DNA from: Combretum micranthum
Lineage: Eukaryota > Streptophyta > Magnoliopsida > Myrtales > Combretaceae
Length of the DNA: 64,000 nucleotides
Direction: 5' to 3'
Assembly: GCA_024138025.1 (NCBI GenBank)
Contig: JAMXBD010001097.1
Coordinates: forward strand, 62,001 to 126,000
Shown here: positions 59,304-64,000 of the stretch, in pieces
Numbering within the stretch: position 1 is the first letter of the stretch
How the letters are laid out: each line of letters opens with the position of its first letter
Notes under the pieces: model-generated
Databases searched by the model: none
Seen by the model: the letters and a program-made list of their open reading frames with translations, nothing else
What the model was told of the DNA's origin: nothing
Position numbers and translations under genes: made by a program

Positions 59304-61721
59304 TACCTCCTATATGATATAACCCAAAAGGAACATAAATGTCATCTAGGGTTTACAACCGTTACACGTACTCTACCCATCTTAGTCCCACAAACGTAAA
59401 CCCCAATATATTACTTATTACCAATCAAGATAGACGCTACATCGATACTGTTTACCCCATTGGCTACCCACTGAGCAACCTACAAATGTCATTGCACTAT
59501 GACAAGGGTGGCTTAAGCACCTAACGATCGTGTCTGCTAGGACATGGTTGCCACTCCTCAGAATGGATTCAAAGCGCGTGCACAACCATCACTCATCAAT
59601 TATCAAGCTAAGTTTAAGCTTTAATTCATTTTTAAGATGCCTATCTTAACAATCACCACATAAGTTACTGCATACCTTTGATATGAAATCCAAACAGAGA
59701 CTGAGAGAAGATCATAATATATTTCATAAGATAAATCATATAAGTATTTATTAAACTCATATAAGCATTTAAATTAGTTATCCATTTATGTCAAACTCAT
59801 TTTATAATCTTACTTAATCAGACATTAATTATGAACCCCGTTATGGCTGCGAAGATCGCTCCACCAAAATACGAATAGTTCTCATTTGTCTATCAAAATA
59901 TTTTTTTCACTTTGATTATGGTCTCTTATTATAAAAACATCATCATGTCATTCATATTCACAAACATTCATATTCAAATCAAATAGTCATTTGAAACAAC
60001 ATATTCACCATGTTATACTAAGGTTATAATAATATATTAATCTAATCTAATTATTAGCTATTAACCTATTTTAACCTACCTTAGTCCAGATTGATTAGAC
60101 TTGATCATTTAATCTATTTACTAAGCCAAGATGATTAAACTTAATTAATCTAATTTATTTTATTTCATTGAAGTTCATTAAGCCAATTTGAACTTAGATT
60201 ATTAACTAGATTCATTTTATATCTAACTCTACATTTAATTAAATTATTTATTAAGTCCATAAATCCACTTAATCATGTTTAATTATGTCATTCAACAAAT
60301 ATAACACATTAACTATTATTAATCTATTTCATTTTAGCTAAAAAAGATTCATTTTATACTTTACTACAAAGTTAGTTTAGTAAAGAAAGTTTTCAACTTT
60401 GTTGGATATAAAATAGCTGGAAATAAGTAAAATTTAGGCCTTGATGCATTTAGAGTTTACAAAAGCTTAAAACATGAAAGTTGTAGATCGCTTTTGAATC
60501 ACCTTAATCCGAGTTCATATGAAAAAGTTATGATTAAATTACGGTCAATATACAAAACAAGGAAACTTCACAACCTTCCTGCATGGCCGTGCTCGAGGCC
60601 ATGCTAACTCTTAAAGAAGCCCATATTTGAGTTTTTCCTTTACAACACTCAACGCGGGCTCCTGCACACCCTTGCACACAGCCGTGTAGACCTTAAAATT
60701 TGAACTATAAGCTAAAATTTGTTCTCAACATACTCTGCATGACTTTGTGCACGCACATGTTGCCCCTACATTTTCTATCACGAATTAGCTTCATTTCGTT
60801 TACATCTTTTTACAAACTTTTACACATTTTACTTTCATCAAAGTATCATCTAAACATCATACAAACTATTTTTCATACTTCTAACATTTCGATACTCATA
60901 CAACAACATCAAGCACATCTATATTTACTGTTTATCATCTCTTTCACCAACACAACATGTGTTAAGCATCAAACCAATACATACAAACATAAACAATAAT
61001 TAAAACAAAGGAAAAAGAAAAACTTATCTCTTTTTAACAATCACATGCACTCCTAATTTTCACTATACTTCTTCTTCTTCTTCTTCTTGGGTTCTACTTG
61101 ATTTCTCTTTTTGTTTTCTTGAATTTGAAATTAAGAGAGATAAATTTGAAAGATGGAAGAGAGAAAAAAAGAGGAAGAAAAGATGGAAAGAGAGAGACGA
61201 AAATGAAAAAAGAAATAAAGGAGAACGGAAGGCAAGGAAAGAAAAATAAAAAGGAAAGTATAAGGATAAAATTATGATATTTTAGATTAAAGGTATTAGG
61301 TTTAAAACTTTTAGATCAATATCTTTAGTTTTAGAAATATTTAGAAGATGATTTCAGAATCAATAGGTTAGAGATTAAGAACTTAAAATAAAAACTTAAT
61401 TTATGAACTTATTTTAAATCAAATTGATTTTTAACTTGAGTTCGAGTTTAAGAATTGATATTTTTATATAAACAAATGAAATGAAATTTTATGAAGATTA
61501 AGGAATCTAAATTTAGGCTAAAGTTTAAGGGTTTAGGAATCCACTAAACATTTAAACAACATGTTTAGGCCTTAGGAACTCAAAATCTCAAATTTCAACT
61601 TAATTTATTATTATTTTAATTATGTCAACTTGTCTAATTATATCATATAATTTATTTGACTTTTTTAATTTATCTAAACTCAATTTCTAACTTATGTGAA
61701 GGTTTAGAGTATTTCAATAAA

Positions 61722-62746
61722 TAATATAAAAATCTATTTTTCATTAATATATAATATCAATTTAAATATATTTAACTAATTATTTTATATTATACATTTT
61801 ATTATTTAAATATACTATATATTTTCATGGTTTGGAAAATATGTTATTATATTTAAAAAAAATATAGTATGTAAGTATAAATATATAATAATTTTTTTTA
61901 ATGTCAAAAAGCATATGAACAATCATAATAAAAAGATTATAAGTAATGTGAATATATATATTTTTATTAATATATTATTAAAATATAATATAATATTATA
62001 TATTTATATATGTTTATATACACTAAATTTACATTTTATAGTAGTTATTTTATTTTACATATTTTATTATTGAAATATACTTAATTTTTAAGTAGTATTT
62101 TATGATATTACTCGTACATAACATATTATGTTATTGTTATACATTATTTTATCAAGTTGTATAATTTAAATTTTTTAATAAAAGAAGTTATTATGTAAAA
62201 GAATATATGGTAAGATTTAGATAATAACTTATGAAATGTATAATTGTTTGCAACAAACATATTTTAAGTACTATTTATTATTTATACTTTATAATATATA
62301 AATATGTAATATATTAATAAATATATTATAAATAAATTGTATATATAATTAGTTCTAAATGACATGTGATTTTACATGTTATAGTTATTATATAATAAAA
62401 TTAATTTACAAATATAATATAATTCCTTCTTATATATTACACATATATATATATATTATATTTGCTATGTATAATTAATACTAAATTTTAAACATAATAA
62501 TTTATATATACATATATAATAATTTAGTTTAGATATAGATTTGCAACACAATTTAAAAAAAAAAATAGAAATTGACGCTAAAATAATTTATTTCCCACTA
62601 AAATCGGAGACAAATTTGCAACAGCAAAAGTTCCATCGCAAATCAATGTAGAAATTCATCGCTAATCTATTGCTAATTCATTTTTTTAGAGATAGAAAAT
62701 TTTCATTACAAATTTTCTGTCTCTATAGGCTAGTTTTCTAGTAGTG
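61722..62746. other. Right body and terminus of CACTA element
   Basis: Extremely AT-rich, no genes. The last ~170 bases contain ACAAATTTGCAACAG, ATTGCTAATTC and AATTTTCTGTCTCTATAGG, mirroring the subterminal repeats at 52075-52250. Confidence 0.6.
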
Positions 62747-63597
62747 TATCTGCATAGGATGACTTATTAATTATCCCTTCTTGTAGGAAATATGGTGAAA
62801 GGACTTAGTTAAAATAATCCCTAGCATTATTGGATCTGAACCTTTTTTATTTTGACACCAAATTGATTATGTATCATGGCAATGAAGTTTGGAAGTATAG
62901 TGGTCAAATCGGACTTATGTTTGAGAAGAAAAATCCATGAGACTAGTATAATCATCTATGAAAGACACAAACCACTGAGCTTTTGCAACATTGGGAATTC
63001 TAGATGGTTCCCATATATCAAAGTGAATTAAATAAAAAGGCAAAGAACTTCTATTATTACTTATTGGAAAAGAGACCCTTTTATGTTTGGCAAATTCACA
63101 TACATCACAATGAAGGTTTTTGATATTAATATTCTTAATCAAAGAAAGGAACATTGTCTTTAAAACAGTAAACGAAAGAAGACTAGAACAAAAATGTTGA
63201 GACCAAATGACATATTATTTGAAGCAGAAAGCAAGACTCTGAGGAGACATGCTTAACAGTTGGTATGTGTATCATTGATGCATTGAGATGGTAGAGAATA
63301 CCTTTTTCCTTAGCAACTCCAATCCTATTCCTTGAAACTTGATCTCGAAATTCACAATGAGAGGGATAAAATAAGACATTACAATTCAAACCATGGGTTA
63401 ATTTATGAATAGATAGGAGACTCATAAACCATTTCGAAACATAAAGTACATCCTTCAACAACAAGGTTGGACTCAACTAAACATATCTAATGTCGGCCAC
63501 TGTGGTGACTGAGCCATTAATAACAATAATTTTCCTATTTCTAGGATAAGGTGAATAGGTTTTAAAGTGGATTGATGAAGATCTCATGTGGTCTGTG
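62747..63597 (-). pseudogene. pol: Ty1/copia pol: GAG-pre-integrase and integrase N-part (broken)
   Basis: Minus strand, reading from 63597 downward: a protease-to-integrase linker (FKTYSPYPRNRKI, INGSVTTVA), SPTLLLKDVLYVSKWFMSLL (GAG-pre-integrase region), the zinc motif HCDVCEFAKHKRVSF, core LIHFDIWEPSRI with the first catalytic Asp, FIDDYTSL, and a shifted frame reaching GIINKSSYAD just before the CACTA element. The R-S-D-N box reads RSNN, so a catalytic Asp is changed to Asn. Stops include a CAA-to-TAA type change. Confidence 0.85.
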
Positions 63598-64000
63598 TGT
63601 AACACTTTAAAAATTTAATAAACCATTAAATCAATTAAGGTGCTACCGCCACATATAATATCCTAAAGTATTACACACTTAGACTTCCTTTAAAAGATTT
63701 TGTTTATATTAAACATTGCGACTCAATTTTAGATTATTAGATCTTTTAGTTAGATTTTGAAATAACTGAATTTAGCAGTGAAAAAACTATTTTATAAAAC
63801 AAATTTTAAATAAAAACCCTACTCCCAACCGAGCAAACCAACTTTCTAGAGACAAAATTTTATAAAATCATTTTATAATCTACCCTTAAATGTAGATCTA
63901 TAATTTCAAAACATTTAGGCTCCACAAGCCCCTTAAAGAATATTATAGGTTTCAAAATGTAAGTCCAGCTATTAAACCATAAATAAAAACAAATACAAAT
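63598..64000 (-). repeat. Start of another LTR, family of 55839-61716 (continues beyond window)
   Basis: Begins TGTAACACTTTAAAAATTT directly after copia coding sequence and matches 55839-56110 segment by segment: AATTAAGG, AGTATTACACAC/TGTATTACACGC, ACATTTTATAATCTAC, ACATTTAGGCTCC/ACATTTGGGTATC, CATAAA..AAACAAATACAAAT. It is inserted in the copia pol region. Its TSD cannot be checked because the right end is outside the window. Confidence 0.7.

Larger units (their letters stand above)
55839..61716 (-). mobile_element. Solo LTR interrupted by another LTR, TSD ATAAA
   Basis: Starts TGTACCTCCCTAAATTT, ends GAGTATTTCA, with perfect TSDs ATAAA (55834-55838 and 61717-61721). About 3.14 kb once the nested LTR 56573-59303 and its duplication are removed. 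The left 270 bases match the LTR starting at 63598. The text broken by the nested LTR (GGTAGCCCGAATAC..TATATCT then CCTATATGATATAACC) parallels an unbroken stretch at about 53086-53115 in the LTR at 52370. The acceptor-like TTGTTCTTTTTTCAG ends at 56337, followed by an acidic DLMIDDFDDDEDECD frame. Confidence 0.85.
52057..62746. mobile_element. CACTA element, non-autonomous, swollen by nested LTRs (10.7 kb), TSD TAT
   Basis: Left end CACTACAAGAAATTTTGG and right end TTTTCTAGTAGTG are inverted CACTA/En-Spm termini; the 3-bp TSD is TAT on both sides (52054-52056, 62747-62749). Subterminal repeats of TTAGAGACAGA/GTCTCTAAA type occur in the first ~280 and last ~150 bases. After removing nested LTR sequence about 1.75 kb of very AT-rich DNA remains, with no transposase. 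It sits in a copia integrase whose reading frame resumes across the empty site. Confidence 0.92.

Overview
This window is AT-rich, transposon-packed plant DNA, most likely heterochromatic or intergenic sequence from a eudicot. The plant call rests on the element types present: a chromodomain-type Ty3/gypsy element primed by initiator-Met tRNA, an Athila/Tat-like gypsy fragment, a Ty1/copia fragment, a CACTA element, hAT and Mutator-like non-autonomous elements, a tRNA-derived SINE and a DUF7745 (plant-mobile-domain-like) pseudogene family. I cannot name the species. I recognise no intact host gene; every long coding trace is a broken transposon gene.

Layout. 1-5209: unassigned AT-rich DNA with an LTR-like remnant. 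5210-10315: truncated Athila/Tat-like element (5' LTR with a MITE in it, PBS, gag, protease); its gag is split by a 1.95-kb solo LTR at 7618-9564 with target-site duplication (TSD) AAAGG. 10316-11654: degenerate repeat and SINE. 11655-14391: 2.7-kb solo LTR with TSD CATTG, antisense. 15130-40342: array of three partial direct repeats of a ~12.26-kb unit, each complete unit carrying a minus-strand DUF7745-like pseudogene; only the middle unit has an 862-bp hAT element (25790-26651, TSD CATAGAAA), and the third unit shows the empty site. 40343-42257: microsatellites and a GC-rich minisatellite beside a minus-strand promoter-like leader. 42263-51372: near-complete but dead chromovirus with two ~2.15-kb LTRs and TSD CTATG. 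51790-63597: a minus-strand copia integrase region interrupted by a CACTA element (52057-62746, TSD TAT), which holds one solo LTR (52370-~55428) and a second (55839-61716, TSD ATAAA) that is itself split by a third (56573-59303). From 63598 another LTR of the 55839 family runs off the window.

The observation I rate highest is inside the LTRs. LTRs of several distinct families (42263/49210, 7618, 11655, 52370, 56573) appear to share a layout: promoter or pyrimidine-rich leader, a good 5' splice donor, 1.0-1.8 kb of intron-like DNA, a TACTGGGC-type motif, a pyrimidine-rich 3' acceptor, and then a ~25-32-codon acidic reading frame (YDLSGYD-type in plus-strand LTRs, YDDLGYG-type in minus-strand LTRs). 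GC-rich GCCGGCG-type modules are also shared between these families. This suggests an LTR-borne intron followed by a conserved small acidic peptide or uORF. All of it was read by eye from sequence; no alignment or database search was run.
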